From: Bog-473 sp963750075
GTDB taxonomy: Bacteria; Actinomycetota; Acidimicrobiia; Acidimicrobiales; RAAP-2
Direction of reading: 5' to 3'
Assembly: GCA_963750075.1 (NCBI GenBank)
Contig: CAVVPG010000004.1
Span: forward strand, 186,001 to 250,000
Length of the DNA stretch: 64,000 nucleotides
Translations under genes and position numbers: made by a program
Shown here: positions 8,535-17,565 of the stretch, in pieces
How positions within the stretch are numbered: position 1 is the first letter of the stretch
How the letters are laid out: every line of letters begins with the position of its first letter
The notes under the pieces: model-generated
What the model saw: the letters and a program-made list of their open reading frames with translations, nothing else
The model's database searches: none
What the model was told of the DNA's origin: nothing

Positions 8535-8565
8535 CCAGGACGAGCGCCCGGGCGTCTCCCGTACC

Positions 8566-9939
8566 ATGGGCCCCGTGGGCCACGAATCCGACGCGCCAGG
8601 CGAGACAGGCGGCGCCGGCGACCCGGACGGCCATACCACCGACCAGGTCGTCTCGATCGAGGAGATCGAGGACGCTCTGGTCGACGGGGACACCCCGCTC
8701 CCGCCCCGGCGCGGCACGGCCCGGGCCGCGCTGTCGCACCGGACCTTCCGCATCGTCTTCATCGGCGCCTTCGCGTCGAACATCGGCACCTGGATGCAGA
8801 ACGTCGTCCTCGGTGCCTACGCCTACGACCTGACCCACTCGGCCACGTTCGTCGGGGTCATCATCTTCGCCCAGCTGGGACCCACGCTGATCCTGCCCAT
8901 GGTGGGCGGGCTGCTGGCGGACAAGGTGGACCGCAGGCGCTTCCTCATCCTCCTCTCGCTCGAGCAGCTGGTCTTCTCTCTCGGCGTCGCCCTCGTGGTC
9001 ATGTCGCCCCACCCCTCCAAGGTCCTCCTCGTGGTCATGGTCCTGGGGGTCGGCGCGGGCAGCGCGATGTTCGGCCCCGCCTACTCGGCCATCCTGCCGG
9101 GCCTGGTCGGCCGGGAGGACCTGGCCGGGGCCATCTCGCTCAACTCGGCCCAGATGAACGCGTCCCGGGTCATCGGACCGGTCATCGGCGGCGTCCTCTA
9201 CTCCCTGGTCGGGCCGGCATGGGTCTTCGCCGGCAACGCGGCGACCTACCTGTTCGTCGTCGCGGCGCTGCTCATGGTGACGCTGCCCGCCGTGCCCGGG
9301 TCGGCGACGAAGGCCAGCCGCTGGCGCCAGCTGACGGCCGGCATCACGGTGGCCCGCCACGACAAGGTCGTGGGCCGCTGCCTCGTCACGGTGTTCCTCT
9401 TCTCGCTGCTGGCGCTCGCCTTCATCGGGCAGATGCCGGTGATCGCGGCGCACAACCTCGGGGTCAACCTCTCCAAGTCACCGGACTACGGGATCCTCTA
9501 CGCCTGCTTCGGCACCGGCGCGCTGGCCGGCGCCATCTCCATCGGGACGGTCTTCGCCGCCACGTCGAAGCCACTGCTGGTGCGTCTCTGCCTGGTCGGC
9601 TACTCGCTGTCGCTCTGCGCCTTCGCCCTCCAGCGCAGCACGGTGCCCGCCTACGTGAACGTCGCGGTGACCGGCGCGTTCTACTTCGCGTTCATCACGT
9701 CGCTCAACACGACGCTGCAGGCCCGCCTGCACGAGAACGTGCGGGGGCGTGTCATGGCGCTGTGGATGATGGGCTTCGGCGGCACGGTCGGCGTCGGCAA
9801 CCTCCTCATCGGGCCGGTGGTGGCCGCCGTCGGCATCACGGACGTCCTGCTCTTCGGGGCCGTCGTCGCCCTCGCCCTGGCCTGGTACGCCGACGTGCGG
9901 CCGCCGGCCCCCGAGGTTCAGGTGGCGCTGGCCCAGTAG
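8566..9939 (+). CDS. MFS exporter, EntS/MFS_3 type
   Basis: Twelve-span major facilitator protein of 457 residues with a soluble acidic N-terminus of about 50 residues. It shows FRIVFIGAFASNIGTWMQNV and ADKVDRRRFLI (the loop 2-3 motif), GAGSAMFGPAYSAILPGLV and MNASRVIGPVIGGVL, as in EntS-like exporters and enterobactin or macrolide exporters. The 3' end overlaps the 3' end of the convergent acyl-CoA ligase gene by 22 bp, so the two transcripts are antisense at their tails. No ribosome site is obvious before ATG 8566; GTG 8575 is an alternative. Substrate cannot be told. Confidence 0.85.
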   Translation: MGPVGHESDAPGETGGAGDPDGHTTDQVVSIEEIEDALVDGDTPLPPRRGTARAALSHRTFRIVFIGAFASNIGTWMQNVVLGAYAYDLTHSATFVGVIIFAQLGPTLILPMVGGLLADKVDRRRFLILLSLEQLVFSLGVALVVMSPHPSKVLLVVMVLGVGAGSAMFGPAYSAILPGLVGREDLAGAISLNSAQMNASRVIGPVIGGVLYSLVGPAWVFAGNAATYLFVVAALLMVTLPAVPGSATKASRWRQLTAGITVARHDKVVGRCLVTVFLFSLLALAFIGQMPVIAAHNLGVNLSKSPDYGILYACFGTGALAGAISIGTVFAATSKPLLVRLCLVGYSLSLCAFALQRSTVPAYVNVAVTGAFYFAFITSLNTTLQARLHENVRGRVMALWMMGFGGTVGVGNLLIGPVVAAVGITDVLLFGAVVALALAWYADVRPPAPEVQVALAQ

Positions 9940-11471
9940 GTCTCGCGCAGGGCCTTCTTGTAGAGCTTGCCGTTCTCGCCGCGCGGCAGCGCGTCGGTGA
10001 AGTCGACCGAGCGCGGGCACTTGTAGTGCGAGAGGTGATCGCGGCAGAACGCGAGGATCTCCGCCTCCAGCGCGGGGCCGGGGACGGCACCGGGTGCAGG
10101 CTGCACGACCGCCTTGACCTCTTCGCCCATCTCGGGCTCGGGCACCCCGAACACGGCCACGTCGTCCACGGAGGGGTGGAGCACGAGGACGTCCTCGACC
10201 TCCTGCGGGTAGATGTTGACCCCGCCCGACACGATCATGAACAGCTTGCGGTCCGTCAGGTAGAGGTAGCCGTCGGCATCGAGGTGCCCGACGTCCCACA
10301 GCGTGCTCCAGCCCTTGTCGTTGTAGGTCTGACGCGTCTTCTCCGGGTCGTGGACGTACTCGAACTTCGGCGTCCCTGGGCGGCCGCCGAAGTAGACCAC
10401 GCCGTCGGTGCCCACCGGCAGCTCCTCGCCGTCGTCCCCGCACACGTGGACCTCGCCCCAGATGGCACGGCCCACCGACCCCCGGTGGGCCAGCCACTCG
10501 TCGGATGTGACCCAGGTCATGCCCAGCCCCTCGGTGCCCGAGTAGTACTCGTGGATCACCGGGCCCCACCACTCGATCATGCGCCGCTTCACCTCGGGCG
10601 CGCAGGGGGCCGCCGCGTGCACGACCGTGCGCAGCGACGACAGGTCGTACGACCCGCGCACGTCGTCGGGCAGCTTGAGGAGGCGGACGAACATGGTGGG
10701 CACGAACTGCGCGTGCGTCACGCGGTGGCGGGCGATCAGCGCCAGGCACTCCTCGGGATCGAAGCGCTCCATCACCACGGCGGTGCCCCCCATGCGGATG
10801 GACGTCATCGACCACACGAGCGGAGCCGAGTGGTACAGGGGGGCCGGGCTCAGGTAGACGTCGCGCTCTCCGAACCCCATGATGCCGCCGAGCATCGGGG
10901 CCAGCGTGGCGTCGGTGCCGAAGGGCGACCCGCTCAGCGGCCGCCGGATCCCCTTGGGGTGGCCCGTTGTGCCCGACGAGTACAGCATCGGCGACCCCTC
11001 GACCTCGTCGTCCAGCGGGGTCCCCGGGAAACCGGCCACGAAGTCGTCGTAGGGCTCGTGACCCGCACCGATCGCGTCGCCCGTCATCAGACGCAGCTCG
11101 ATGGCCGGCGTCAGCGCCACCAGCTCGGTGGCCAGCGACGCCAGGGCCGACGACGTGATCAACGTCCGGGCCTCGCAGTCGTTCACGATGTAGGCGGCCT
11201 CGTCGGCGGCCAGATGCGTGTTGACCATGGTGTAGTAGAGGCCCGAGCGCTGCAGGGCGAAGGCGACCTCGTGGGTCCGGTCGTCGTTCGGGAGGAGCAC
11301 GGCCACGTGGTCCCCGGGCCGCAGGCCTCGGGCGAACAGGGCCTGGGCCAGCCGGCACGAGCGCTCCTCGAGCTCGCCGAAGGTCACCACCCGGCCGGAC
11401 GAGGTGATGACGGCGGGGCGGGTGGGATCGACGGCCGCGTGGACGCCCGGGCGCAGCATGGCGGTGCTCAC
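9918..11471 (-). CDS. Fatty-acid-CoA ligase-like AMP-dependent synthetase
   Basis: Adenylates a carboxylic acid and makes its CoA thioester. The 517-residue protein has all class motifs in order: MLYSSGTTGHPKG (about 163-173, P-loop), YYSGTEGLGMT, the hinge YLTDRKLFMIVSGGVNIYP, and the C-terminal catalytic lysine region PRGENGKLYKK. It resembles the short- to medium-chain acyl-CoA synthetases common in mycobacteria. It stands alone, converging on the MFS gene and divergent from the glycosyltransferase at 11665. The acid substrate is unknown. Confidence 0.9.
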   Translation of the reverse strand: MSTAMLRPGVHAAVDPTRPAVITSSGRVVTFGELEERSCRLAQALFARGLRPGDHVAVLLPNDDRTHEVAFALQRSGLYYTMVNTHLAADEAAYIVNDCEARTLITSSALASLATELVALTPAIELRLMTGDAIGAGHEPYDDFVAGFPGTPLDDEVEGSPMLYSSGTTGHPKGIRRPLSGSPFGTDATLAPMLGGIMGFGERDVYLSPAPLYHSAPLVWSMTSIRMGGTAVVMERFDPEECLALIARHRVTHAQFVPTMFVRLLKLPDDVRGSYDLSSLRTVVHAAAPCAPEVKRRMIEWWGPVIHEYYSGTEGLGMTWVTSDEWLAHRGSVGRAIWGEVHVCGDDGEELPVGTDGVVYFGGRPGTPKFEYVHDPEKTRQTYNDKGWSTLWDVGHLDADGYLYLTDRKLFMIVSGGVNIYPQEVEDVLVLHPSVDDVAVFGVPEPEMGEEVKAVVQPAPGAVPGPALEAEILAFCRDHLSHYKCPRSVDFTDALPRGENGKLYKKALRETYWASAT

Positions 11472-11664
11472 CGCCCTCTTCTAGCCCAACCGCTCCCGGC
11501 GTGCCCGCGCTGGACCGCCGGTGTGGCCGGTCCGGGCCGGCGGGCGCAGGGGCGTATGCCCGAGCGCCCCCGGGCGTTGTCAATGTGGGCCCCACCAGGT
11601 GCTCCGGCGCCGTCTTCGATTGGAGGCGGGGCAGCACGACACACCACCACCGACCGACATCGTG

Positions 11665-12858
11665 ATGACGCGCACCTACTGCACCATTCTCTCGACCAAC
11701 TACCTGCCAAAGGCTCTCGCGCTCGCCGAGAGCCTGCGCCTGCACGAGGACGGGGCGACCCTCACGATCCTCTTCATCGACCACGCGCAGGACGACGGCC
11801 TGCCCGAGCTCGAAGGGGTCGAGTGCCTCAGCACGAACGCACTCGGGCTGCCCCGTCACACCGTGCTCGAGCTCGCGATGTCCTACGACCTGGTGGAGTT
11901 CGCGACGGCGATCAAGCCGCTGCTGCTCAAGGCGCTGCTCCAGCGCAGCGAGCAGGTCTTCTACCTCGACCCGGACACCTTCGCGAGGTCGCCGATGGAC
12001 GAGCTGTCGCCGGCGCTCGGCGCGGCGGCGGGCGGCATCCTCCTCACGCCGCACTTCTTGCAGGCTCCACCGCCGGGCGCCGACATCGGCGACGGGCACA
12101 TGCTGCTGGTGGGGGTGAACAATCTCGGCTTCTGCGGCGTCGATCGCCGGGCCGGCGCCTTCCTCGACTGGTGGTGGGGTCACCTCCGGTACGAATGCCT
12201 CTACGACCCGCTCGCCGGGCTGTTCGTCGACCAGAAGTGGATGGACATCGGGAGCTCCCTCTTCAAGGCCGCCACCCTCCGCCATGCCGGATACAACGTC
12301 GGCGTCGCCAACCTGTCCGAGCGCCCACTCGGCGTGGACGGCCGCGGGTACTTCATCGCGTCCACCGGGGACCGGCTGCGCCTGTTCCATTTCCACGCCT
12401 TCGACTCGAGGACCCCGGAGAAGCTCTCGGTGCGGTACCGCCACACGAACGACAACGTGCTGCAGGACCGGAGCATCCTGCTCCAGCTGTGCAAGGAGTA
12501 TGCCGCCGTCCTCCGTTCGTACGAGCAGTCGCTCCCGCCGGCTCCGCCGTACCCGTACGCGGCGGACACCCAGGGCCGGCGGATCTCGCGCCAGCTCCGT
12601 CGCGCCCATCTGCGGGAGTCACGGGGCCGCGACGGAGGCGAGCCCCTGCCCTCGCCGTTCGAACCGTCGGAAGCGGTGGACTACGAACAGTGGCGCCGGC
12701 GCAGCTGGCGCCCCATCGCCCGAGGGTTGGCGGGTGAGGCGGCCAAATGCCTGCGGATCGTCCTCCCCGAGGAGTACGACCGCGTCAAGAAGCGCTTCCC
12801 CAGGCTGACCGACAGGCTCAACGACCGCTTCTCAGGCGGAACCGGGATGTGGGGCTAG
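11665..12858 (+). CDS. GT-A-fold glycosyltransferase-like protein
   Basis: A 397-residue protein with a GT-A layout: an N-terminal strand YCTILSTNYLPKALALAESL, then FYLDPDT with a DxD-like D-P-D at residues 102-104, and later DQKWMDIGSS and a histidine-rich LFHFHAF. These suggest a nucleotide-sugar transferase related to family 8-like enzymes. The C-terminal third (from about 300) is charged and unique. ATG 11665 follows GTG 11662; upstream in-frame sequence is low-complexity leader. It begins a run of glycan genes up to 19687. Acceptor and donor are unknown. Confidence 0.72.
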   Translation: MTRTYCTILSTNYLPKALALAESLRLHEDGATLTILFIDHAQDDGLPELEGVECLSTNALGLPRHTVLELAMSYDLVEFATAIKPLLLKALLQRSEQVFYLDPDTFARSPMDELSPALGAAAGGILLTPHFLQAPPPGADIGDGHMLLVGVNNLGFCGVDRRAGAFLDWWWGHLRYECLYDPLAGLFVDQKWMDIGSSLFKAATLRHAGYNVGVANLSERPLGVDGRGYFIASTGDRLRLFHFHAFDSRTPEKLSVRYRHTNDNVLQDRSILLQLCKEYAAVLRSYEQSLPPAPPYPYAADTQGRRISRQLRRAHLRESRGRDGGEPLPSPFEPSEAVDYEQWRRRSWRPIARGLAGEAAKCLRIVLPEEYDRVKKRFPRLTDRLNDRFSGGTGMWG

Positions 12859-12869
12859 CCGGTTCGCGC

Positions 12870-13322
12870 TCACGGGCACGAACACCGCTGCTCCGAGAGG
12901 ATGACCTGGCACGGGACGGTCACCACCGGCGTCGTGACCGTCGTCGTCGTGGAGCAGACCGCCGTCGGCACCGTGACCGGGGGAATCGTGACCGGCGGGA
13001 CGGTGGTCGAGGGAGGCACGACGGAGGGCAGTGGCAGCGATGGTGACGTCGGCGTCGTCGCCGGACCCTCGGAGGTCCCCGTCCTGGTCGGTGACGACGG
13101 AGCCGGCCGGCGCGGGCGTTCGGACGAACCAGCGACCTGTGATCCGGTGGGCGATCCAGCATGGTGCTGCGAGGCGGCCGCGCCGGCCGTGCCGGTCGGG
13201 CGGGCCGGGCCCACCGAGCCGGTCGGGCGGGCCGGGCCCACCGAGCCGGTCGGGGCCAGGGTCGTCGTGGTCACGGGCGCGGCCGGATGGCTCGGGTGCG
13301 ACGACCCCAGTGCGAACGACAC
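12870..13322 (-). CDS. Pro/Thr-rich exported or membrane-anchored hypothetical protein, start unresolved
   Basis: Open frame of 150 codons from GTG 13322, rich in Pro, Thr, Ser and Val, with a duplicated PTGSVGPAR unit and a terminal cysteine-bearing stretch (TAVCSTTTTV, VTVPCQVILSEQRCSC). This composition is usual for cell-wall-spanning regions. The same frame stays open upstream to 13403 and encodes a good membrane span (LRIGAGVAAGALAIGGV), directly after the TAG stop of the upstream glycosyltransferase. No ATG, GTG or TTG occurs in those 27 codons. So the protein either starts at GTG 13322 and loses half its span, uses CTG or ATC, or follows a stop readthrough. Function unknown. Confidence 0.5.
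   Translation of the reverse strand: MSFALGSSHPSHPAAPVTTTTLAPTGSVGPARPTGSVGPARPTGTAGAAASQHHAGSPTGSQVAGSSERPRRPAPSSPTRTGTSEGPATTPTSPSLPLPSVVPPSTTVPPVTIPPVTVPTAVCSTTTTVTTPVVTVPCQVILSEQRCSCP
13192..13245 (-). repeat. Two direct 27-bp repeats
   Basis: Two identical adjacent 27-bp units (beginning CCGGTCGGGCGGGCCGGG on the plus strand) and a partial third encode PTGSVGPAR twice in the minus-strand Pro/Thr-rich ORF. Like the cbiZ repeat, the unit length keeps reading frame. Confidence 0.85.
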
Positions 13323-13403
13323 CGCCGTGACCCCGCCGATGGCCAGGGCGCCGGCCGCAACGCCGGCACCGATGCGGAGCGGGAGGCTCCGGAACCGGAA
13401 GGG

Positions 13404-14495
13404 CTACGCCTGGCGCGCCGGAGCCGCCGCCTCCGCGAGCACTCCCCGCACCCCGGAGGCGAAGTTCGCCCAGGTGAAGCGCTCCGCATGCCTCTTGGCG
13501 GCCTCGAGGTCGGCGGGTGACGTGTGTCGCGCCGTCTCGACCGCCCGTGCCAGCGCGTCCGGCCCCTCCCCCTGGACGACCGTCGCGTGCCCACTTGTGA
13601 CCTCGAGCAGAGCGGGCTCCGGCGTGATCACCACCGGAATGCCCAATCGCATCGCCTCGACGGCAGGAAGACCGAAGCCCTCGAAGTCCGACGGGAAGAC
13701 CACGAGGCTCGACGAGGCGAACTGCGCCTCGAAGGCCCGCTTGGGCAGCCATGCGTGCACGGTGACGACGGACGTCAGCCCCAGCTCGACGACCCTTGCC
13801 TCGAGGCGCCGGCGGTCGCGCGCTGAGACGCCCACGAGCCTCAGGGGAAGCATCGTCGCGCCGCCGGCGGGGAGCGTGGCCCAGGCGTCGAGGACCAGGT
13901 CGACGTTCTTGTTGCTGAAGTGCCCGAAGGCGATGGCATAGGACTCGCCCGGGCTTCGGATCGGCCACGACTCGACGTGGTCGGCCCCGAGGTGCGCCAC
14001 CCGCACCGGGACTCTCGAGAGCCGCGGGTGGAAGGCCAGGAGGTCTCGCGTCGTCCGCCCGGAGATGCAGGCGACCCCGTCGGCTTGCCGGAACCCGATG
14101 GCATAGCTCACCCGGCGGAGCAGCAGCGCCTTTCGGCTGAACTGCCCGGGGAGCAGCCGATACCGGAGGTCCCATGCGATGACGGCGCGCGGGCAGCAGA
14201 GGCGGGTGATCGCAGTAGCCGGCAGGAGCCCGAGCATCACATCGGCACGGAGCGAGCGGCACAGCCGGGGAAGCGTGACCGACTGCGCGTACAGGCGGCT
14301 CACGAACGAGCTGCGGCCGAACTTCACCTGGTGCAGCGTGACGGAGTCAGGAATCGAGATGGGCGGATCGGAGCGCACCACGAGATGCAGCTCGTCGCCA
14401 CCGCCGGTCCCGTGCCACCCCGAGAGAAGGTGCTCGGAGACGATGCTCAGGCTGTTCTCGCCGCGGATGGCGAGGCCGTCGACCACGATGCGCAC
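13404..14495 (-). CDS. Glycosyltransferase family 4-like (GT-B fold)
   Basis: A 363-residue retaining glycosyltransferase. The N-terminal acceptor domain includes ITRLCCPRAVIAWDLRY. The C-terminal Rossmann domain has LRLVGVSARDRRRLEARVVELG and the nucleotide-sugar-binding FEGFGLPAVEAMRLGIPVV, which carries the E-x7-E pattern of GT4. The protein has no membrane span and is expected at the cytoplasmic face. It is divergent from the acetyltransferase at 14671 and sits in the surface-glycan locus. Sugar and acceptor are unknown. Confidence 0.88.
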   Translation of the reverse strand: MRIVVDGLAIRGENSLSIVSEHLLSGWHGTGGGDELHLVVRSDPPISIPDSVTLHQVKFGRSSFVSRLYAQSVTLPRLCRSLRADVMLGLLPATAITRLCCPRAVIAWDLRYRLLPGQFSRKALLLRRVSYAIGFRQADGVACISGRTTRDLLAFHPRLSRVPVRVAHLGADHVESWPIRSPGESYAIAFGHFSNKNVDLVLDAWATLPAGGATMLPLRLVGVSARDRRRLEARVVELGLTSVVTVHAWLPKRAFEAQFASSSLVVFPSDFEGFGLPAVEAMRLGIPVVITPEPALLEVTSGHATVVQGEGPDALARAVETARHTSPADLEAAKRHAERFTWANFASGVRGVLAEAAAPARQA

Positions 14496-14670
14496 GGCTA
14501 CCGTCCCGTGTCACACGCGCAGCGATACGCCCGCCATGAGCCCGCACTCACAAGAGTCACTATAAGAGAAGCCATGGTCGCCAAGGCGCAAGTCCGTCTC
14601 CGATCCAGCGTTCAATGAAGTAGGCGTCGCACCTCCGGCGACCCTGACCACGAGAGGAGATCGAGCTGCT

Positions 14671-15432
14671 GTGGGAGCGACTTCCCGACTGAAGGCTGGA
14701 GCACGGCACCTCGCCCACGCGTATCGACGGGCCGGAGAGCTCTATTACGGACAGGACCTCGCCGTGCAGCGCCGCCTCGTACGCCAGGGCCGGGTCACGT
14801 TCGGGACCGCCACGTACGGCATCTCCATGATCCACACCTTTACGCACGACGCCACGTGCCTTCGGGTCGGCAACTACTCCTCGGTCGGCTGCACGATCCT
14901 GCTCGGTGGCGAGCACGCCCATGACATGGTCACGACGTATCCGCACCGGATCTTGTGGGGTATGGAGGGCGCGGGAGAGGACGGCTTCCCGACGAGGACC
15001 GGGGACACGCTCATCGGGTCCGACGTGTGGTCGGCGTACGGCGCGACGCTGCTCAGCGGCGTGCACGTGGGTGACGGCGCGATCGTGGCCAACGGAGCCG
15101 TCGTGACCAAGGACGTCCCCCCCTACGCGATCGTGGGCGGCTGCCCGGCCAAGGTGCTCCGCTTCCGGTTCTCCGACGAGCAGGTCGAAGCGCTGCTCGA
15201 CATCCGGTGGTGGGACTGGTCGGAGGACGAGGTGCGGGCCGCCGTTCCTCACCTGGCGAGCCGCGACGTCGACGCCTTCATCGACTACGCCCGCGAGCGC
15301 CTGCCCCGCATCACCGTGGACACGGACCGCATAGCCGTGCCGGTTCGCCCCGAGCCGCAGTCGAGCCGGGCGCGTTGGTTGAACGGTGGAGCCGAGCAGA
15401 CCCCGGTGATGAGCCGCGTAGGCGGGCGCTGA
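14671..15432 (+). CDS. CatB/XAT-type O-acetyltransferase (left-handed beta helix)
   Basis: Acyl-CoA-dependent acetyltransferase of 253 residues. Hexapeptide turns are visible in CLRVGNYSSVGCTILLGG, the inserted loop HDMVTTYPHR supplies the probable catalytic histidine, and TLIGSDVWSAYGATLLSGVHVGDGAIVANGAVVTKDVPPYAIVGG is broken into the usual coil repeats. C-terminal FRFSDEQVEALLDIRWWDW is characteristic of the xenobiotic acetyltransferase class, which also modifies sugars. GTG 14671 is preceded by GAGAGGAGATC. It ends 7 bp from the convergent TylF-like gene. A sugar acceptor is inferred from context; antibiotic acetylation is the alternative. Confidence 0.88.
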   Translation: MGATSRLKAGARHLAHAYRRAGELYYGQDLAVQRRLVRQGRVTFGTATYGISMIHTFTHDATCLRVGNYSSVGCTILLGGEHAHDMVTTYPHRILWGMEGAGEDGFPTRTGDTLIGSDVWSAYGATLLSGVHVGDGAIVANGAVVTKDVPPYAIVGGCPAKVLRFRFSDEQVEALLDIRWWDWSEDEVRAAVPHLASRDVDAFIDYARERLPRITVDTDRIAVPVRPEPQSSRARWLNGGAEQTPVMSRVGGR

Positions 15433-15439
15433 CAGAACT

Positions 15440-16300
15440 TCAGCCCTTCTTGCGCCAATACGCGCCAAAGCCATCGATGTCGACGATCTCCTCGCCGATG
15501 CCGTTGCCCTTGCGGTAGTCGAGCACCGCCTGCCCCGCCTGCGACCGGTGGCTCCCGAAGTCGTCGACGATGCAGAACCCTCCCGGCGAGAGCTTGGGAT
15601 ACAGCGCCTCGATGGCTTGCCAGGTCGACTCGTACATGTCGCCGTCGAGACGCATGACCGACAGTGCCTCGATGGGCGCCGTGGGCAAGGTGTCCTTGAA
15701 CCAACCCACGAGGAACTTCACCCGGTCGTCGAGCACCCCGTAGCGCTCGAAGTTGTGACGGACCTGGTCGGCGCCGACGCTCAGGCCGCTGCGCGTGTGG
15801 AGGTCGTCCCCACGGTCGGCGGGGTACAGGCTGGCGTTGGGCGGGGGCAGGCCCTGGAAGGAGTCGGCGACCCAGACAACCCGGGTCCGGTCGCCGCGCG
15901 CCACGAGGTTCGCCTTCATGAAGATGCAGGCGCCGCCGCGCCACACCCCGGCCTCAATCAGGTCGCCCGGCACGTCGTCGTCGAGCACGGCCTGAACGCA
16001 CTGCTGGATGTTCTCCATGCGACGCAGGCCGATCATCGATTCGGCGCGCGACGGCCAGTCCCGCCCCACTTCGCGGAGACTGGGATCGTAGGGCTTCTTG
16101 TAGACGATCTCGACCTTGGCGCGCGAGGCGGCCTCGCCGACGAAGTTGCCCACCCGCCGCTTCCACGAGGCCGAGCCGGCGGTGCGGACGCCGCCCAGGA
16201 TGCTGTCGTTGTCCTCAGCGAGCGCTCCCGTCAGGCTGCGCCTCAGCACGTCCAGATAGAGGGCCGCCGCATCTTTCGTCTGCTCCGTAGTCACCCGCAC
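15440..16300 (-). CDS. TylF/MycF-family SAM-dependent O-methyltransferase
   Basis: Methylates hydroxyls, in known members usually on sugars of macrolides or glycolipids. The 286-residue protein has the family order: MENIQQCVQAVLDDDVPGDLIEAGVWRGGACIFM (SAM site, read as several short motifs), WVADSFQGLPPP, MRLDGDMYESTWQAI, and CIVDDFGSHRSQ with the metal-binding Asp pair. Length is normal. Position between two acyltransferases and near two glycosyltransferases argues for methylation of a surface sugar. A separate acyltransferase gene lies 30 bp upstream on the same strand, so the two are probably co-transcribed. Confidence 0.88.
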   Translation of the reverse strand: MRVTTEQTKDAAALYLDVLRRSLTGALAEDNDSILGGVRTAGSASWKRRVGNFVGEAASRAKVEIVYKKPYDPSLREVGRDWPSRAESMIGLRRMENIQQCVQAVLDDDVPGDLIEAGVWRGGACIFMKANLVARGDRTRVVWVADSFQGLPPPNASLYPADRGDDLHTRSGLSVGADQVRHNFERYGVLDDRVKFLVGWFKDTLPTAPIEALSVMRLDGDMYESTWQAIEALYPKLSPGGFCIVDDFGSHRSQAGQAVLDYRKGNGIGEEIVDIDGFGAYWRKKG

Positions 16301-16330
16301 CCAGTGATAACCGCCGATGCCACCTGTTTC

Positions 16331-17056
16331 CTACGGGCCAGTGGTCGCGCGGACGGGCCTTCCGGAGGCCCTGCGGGCGGGTGGAGCCTCGGGGTCCTCT
16401 CCCCGGTGGAAGAAGGCGAGGCTCTCGGGCAGGCTGCGCACCGCCTCGGCGGGGTTGCCGCTGTAGAACGTCAGCTCTTCGGTGAGCGGCGTGTTGACCA
16501 CCGAGCCGGCCGAGACGACGGCGCGTGGGGGCACCTTCGTCCCGCTGAGCAGCGTGCAGCCGGACATCACCGCCGCGTGGTCCCCGATCTCGACCGAGCC
16601 GGTCACGAACCGGTCGCGCACCAGGTTGAGGCTGTGGGTCAGGATCGTGCACCGGAAACCGGCCAGCGCGCTGTGGTCGCCGATCTCCACCCGGTCGGAG
16701 CAGTCGATCTCGTGCGCCACGGTGATCATCGCGTGCTTCCCCATGACGAGGCACGGACGGCGGTTCGGGGAGTGCGGGAACACGTCGGACGCGGCGTCGG
16801 GCGAGCGCGGGAAGCCGACGATCCAGTTGCGGGTGGCGATGCTGGCCCCCTCGGCCAGGCGCAGTTCCTCGAGGTCCTTGATGACGTTCAGCGGGCCGAT
16901 GCTCGCACCCGGGCCCATCGACAGGTGACCCACCAGGATGACGCTGCGGCCGACGTAGGCCGTGGGGTGGACGTCCCACCCGAGCAGCTTCCGCCCCAGG
17001 TAGACCTTCACGCGCGACGGGAGCACGACCATGCAAAATGCCAAGACGAGCCGCAA
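16331..17056 (-). CDS. Hexapeptide-repeat acyltransferase
   Basis: A 241-residue left-handed beta-helix protein. Repeats are seen in YVGRSVILVGHLSMGPGASIG, VEIGDHSALAGFRCTILTHS and VEIGDHAAVMSGCTLLSGTKV, and the segment VVSAGSVVNTPL with YSGNPAEAV resembles the coenzyme A end of the family. A short hydrophobic N-terminus (LVLAFCMVVLP) may tie it to the membrane. It is divergent from the ACP operon at 17314, which makes it a candidate for using an ACP-bound acyl group instead of acetyl-CoA; that link is inference. Confidence 0.82.
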   Translation of the reverse strand: MRLVLAFCMVVLPSRVKVYLGRKLLGWDVHPTAYVGRSVILVGHLSMGPGASIGPLNVIKDLEELRLAEGASIATRNWIVGFPRSPDAASDVFPHSPNRRPCLVMGKHAMITVAHEIDCSDRVEIGDHSALAGFRCTILTHSLNLVRDRFVTGSVEIGDHAAVMSGCTLLSGTKVPPRAVVSAGSVVNTPLTEELTFYSGNPAEAVRSLPESLAFFHRGEDPEAPPARRASGRPVRATTGP

Positions 17057-17313
17057 GCATCACCCCGTTGGTCCGTTGGTAAATGGTGGAGAAGGAAACT
17101 CTATCTATGGCCCGCGACGGCCAGAGCCTCCCCACCGGAGGCCGAGTCGGGCTCGTCGCTCCGGGCGGAGGAACGGACAATGGGCACAGAGATCACGGGC
17201 AGATGTCGATCGTCCACCGCGCCCCGGCACCGCGTGCGTGGCGCCCGTCCGGACGTCCGCGGGACCTGAAGCCGACGGGCCGGCACCCCCAGCATCCGAA
17301 AGGAAACCCACGA

Positions 17314-17565
17314 GTGGCCACAGATCAGGAGAAGGCACGAGCGGTGATCGGCGAATTCCTCCGGCGCGCCGACAAGGGCACGGCCGGCTGGTCCGACGAC
17401 ACGGGCCTGTGGGGGGACGGGCTCGGGCTCGACTCCCTCGAGGCGGCCGAGCTCTCCGCCATGCTCGAGGACGAGTGCGGTTCCGACCCGTTCTCGACGG
17501 GCGGTGATCTGCCCGAGCGCGTCGGGGACGTCGTGGCGTTCTACGCCGGTGTGGCGGCGGAATGA
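17314..17565 (+). CDS. Acyl carrier protein
   Basis: An 83-residue carrier with the phosphopantetheine site in LGLDSLEAAEL, serine 41. Flanking helices and acidic composition fit an ACP or peptidyl carrier. GTG 17314 follows AAAGGAAACCCACGA, a good ribosome site; an open frame back to 17083 lacks such support. The stop overlaps the next ATG (ATGA), coupling it to an adenylation enzyme and then to a ketoreductase. It must carry the acyl group that the adenylation enzyme activates; it is unlikely to be the housekeeping ACP, which sits among fab genes. Confidence 0.9.
   Translation: MATDQEKARAVIGEFLRRADKGTAGWSDDTGLWGDGLGLDSLEAAELSAMLEDECGSDPFSTGGDLPERVGDVVAFYAGVAAE

Noticed and set aside
6258..8789. 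Minus-strand open frame of 843 codons
   Set aside because: Antisense to the CocE-type hydrolase; arginine- and glycine-rich with no motif. A GC-driven shadow.
9219..12737. Plus-strand open frame of 1172 codons
   Set aside because: It crosses the MFS gene out of frame, lies antisense to the acyl-CoA ligase, then shadows the glycosyltransferase. Composition is Arg/Gly/Ala/His filler without domains.
12901..13941. Plus-strand open frame of 346 codons rich in Val and Gly
   Set aside because: Antisense to the Pro/Thr-rich ORF and the GT4 gene. The repeats it encodes (VGRAGPTEP) are the complement of the minus-strand repeat, and its 3' half has no glycosyltransferase-independent support.
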